From Gammaproteobacteria bacterium (GTDB lineage Bacteria > Pseudomonadota > Gammaproteobacteria > Tenderiales > Tenderiaceae): a DNA stretch of 6,371 bases. This document shows, piece after piece, positions 5,955-6,371 of the stretch (position 1 is its first letter; every line of letters starts with the position of its first letter). The DNA is taken from contig JAJRWO010000322.1 of assembly GCA_024276775.1 (NCBI GenBank), forward strand, positions 1 through 6,371, in the 5' to 3' direction. The notes below the pieces were generated by a model. The model did no database searches and had not been told where the DNA came from. It saw nothing but the letters and a program-made list of their open reading frames with translations. Made by a program: the position numbers and the translations under genes.

Positions 5955-6041
5955 AAAAGTCTAAATCCGGTTTGGGGAAACCGGGTTAGAGGGGACCTGC
6001 TCTAGGGAGGGTGAGCAGGCTAAGCGCAAAGGGCAGCGCTT
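5918..6041 (-). ncRNA. Predicted trans-acting small RNA of about 120 nt, ErsA/Spot 42-like by position
   Basis: Between a sigma-E-like promoter and a strong terminator, the minus strand folds into four consecutive perfect hairpins. Stem 1 pairs 6036-6042 with 6021-6027 (7 bp, 8-nt loop). Stem 2 pairs 6013-6019 with 5996-6002 (7 bp, 10-nt loop). Stem 3 pairs 5978-5984 with 5967-5973 (7 bp, CCCC loop). Stem 4 is the terminator. The loops and linkers are C/U-rich (CCCTTT, ACCCTCCCTA, CCCC, TTCCTCC) and could pair with Shine-Dalgarno regions. No start codon opens a meaningful frame. Known context: E. coli Spot 42 and P. aeruginosa ErsA are both encoded between polA and engB/yihA, and ErsA depends on the envelope-stress sigma factor. 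Inference: this is the equivalent gene. I cannot show sequence homology to either. The 5' end is estimated from the promoter and is uncertain by a few bases. Confidence 0.72.
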
Positions 6042-6046
6042 ACATG

Positions 6047-6074
6047 TATAGATCGGCCTTAACAGGAAAAGTTC
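6047..6074 (-). promoter_or_regulatory. Sigma-E/AlgU (sigma-22)-like promoter for the predicted small RNA
   Basis: On the minus strand GAACTT (6074-6069) is followed after exactly 16 bp by TCTATA (6052-6047). The extracytoplasmic envelope-stress consensus is GAACTT, 16-17 bp, TCT plus two bases. A start about six bases downstream falls at the base of the first hairpin, near 6041. The overlapping TTGAAC could act as a sigma-70 -35, but the only good -10 (TATACA) would then be 20 bp away, so the ECF reading fits better. Confidence 0.6.
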
Positions 6075-6371
6075 AAGGATTAATTTAAAAATTAGTCGCC
6101 GATTGTCTGCCCGGCATTGAATATGGCCGTATTTTGGCTCTTCTCCAAGCCTGTGAGTGAAAAAAGGGTGCCTATTCCCATGCCATCTGTTGATATACCG
6201 CAGTAATTCCCGCTCCTATCTGAAACCCGTAAAGACAAAGGCTTTCAGGTGCATTCAAAATAAAAATTAAGAAGGTGTCGTTGTCGTGGGTTTTGCTCGT
6301 AAATTTTTATCGGCGGATGGATTATTGCCCTCCGTTCGGCGGTGTTTGAACCGTGAAACATTTAAATCTTG
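6075..6371. other. Region with no assignable gene at the right edge
   Basis: All frames are short. On the minus strand a frame is open from the window edge for 34 codons to a TAA at 6269-6267. Its peptide (containing RFKHRRTEGNN and AKPTTTTPS) does not resemble the expected polA C-terminus. On the plus strand a GTG at 6354 is open to the edge but has no ribosome binding site. CTGAAA and TTTCAG near 6220-6247 form a weak inverted repeat without a T-run. I see no promoter, tRNA or mobile element. Confidence 0.4.

Noticed and set aside
5921..6042. A plus-strand RsmY/RsmZ-like RNA with GGA motifs in the hairpin loops
   Set aside because: The loops do show GGA on the plus strand, but there is no U-tract after any hairpin in that direction and no plus-strand promoter. 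The minus strand has both a promoter-like element and a terminator.
6267..6371. polA 3' end entering from the right on the minus strand
   Set aside because: The open frame encodes a basic, Thr-rich tail with no resemblance to the polymerase C-terminus, so polA cannot be called here.

Overview
The window looks like chromosomal DNA of a gammaproteobacterium of moderate GC content. The main clues are a DsbA, an EngB/YihA GTPase and an endonuclease/exonuclease/phosphatase (EEP) protein, a set that clusters around polA in Pseudomonas-like genomes. No phage, transposon, CRISPR array, tRNA or rRNA is visible.

Left part (1-1414). The window opens inside the 5' end of a leftward type I restriction-modification methyltransferase gene (hsdM). 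About 150-170 bp of AT-rich spacer separates it from a divergent, rightward YgjP-type zinc metallopeptidase. A previously uncalled 51-codon gene follows at 1144-1299, with a very good ribosome binding site and one predicted membrane helix.

Centre (1415-4505). Three tightly packed leftward genes probably form one operon, read in the order dsbA, acetolactate synthase-like ThDP enzyme, EEP-family hydrolase. The gaps are 15 and 10 bp, and the second and third genes lack clear Shine-Dalgarno sites, which suggests translational coupling. The ThDP enzyme is the unexpected member, because dsbA and the EEP gene are functionally unrelated to it.

Right part (4506-5919). A divergent intergenic region carries a 20-bp near-perfect palindrome lying inside a plausible promoter. 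Rightward genes are a stand-alone cyclic-nucleotide-binding-domain protein and engB, the essential GTPase of 50S ribosome assembly. Between them lie about 120 bp with inverted and direct repeats.

The most interesting element is beyond engB (5918-6074, minus strand). It has every sequence hallmark of an uncalled small RNA of about 120 nt, converging on engB. There is a sigma-E/AlgU-like promoter (GAACTT, 16 bp, TCTAT), then four consecutive hairpins, the last a strong intrinsic terminator with a U-tract that overlaps the engB stop codon. C/U-rich sequence fills the loops. The 3' side of engB is where E. coli keeps Spot 42 and Pseudomonas keeps the sigma-22-dependent sRNA ErsA, so a positional and possibly functional ErsA/Spot 42 counterpart is the best reading. 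The final 300 bp hold nothing I can assign, and the expected polA is not in the window.
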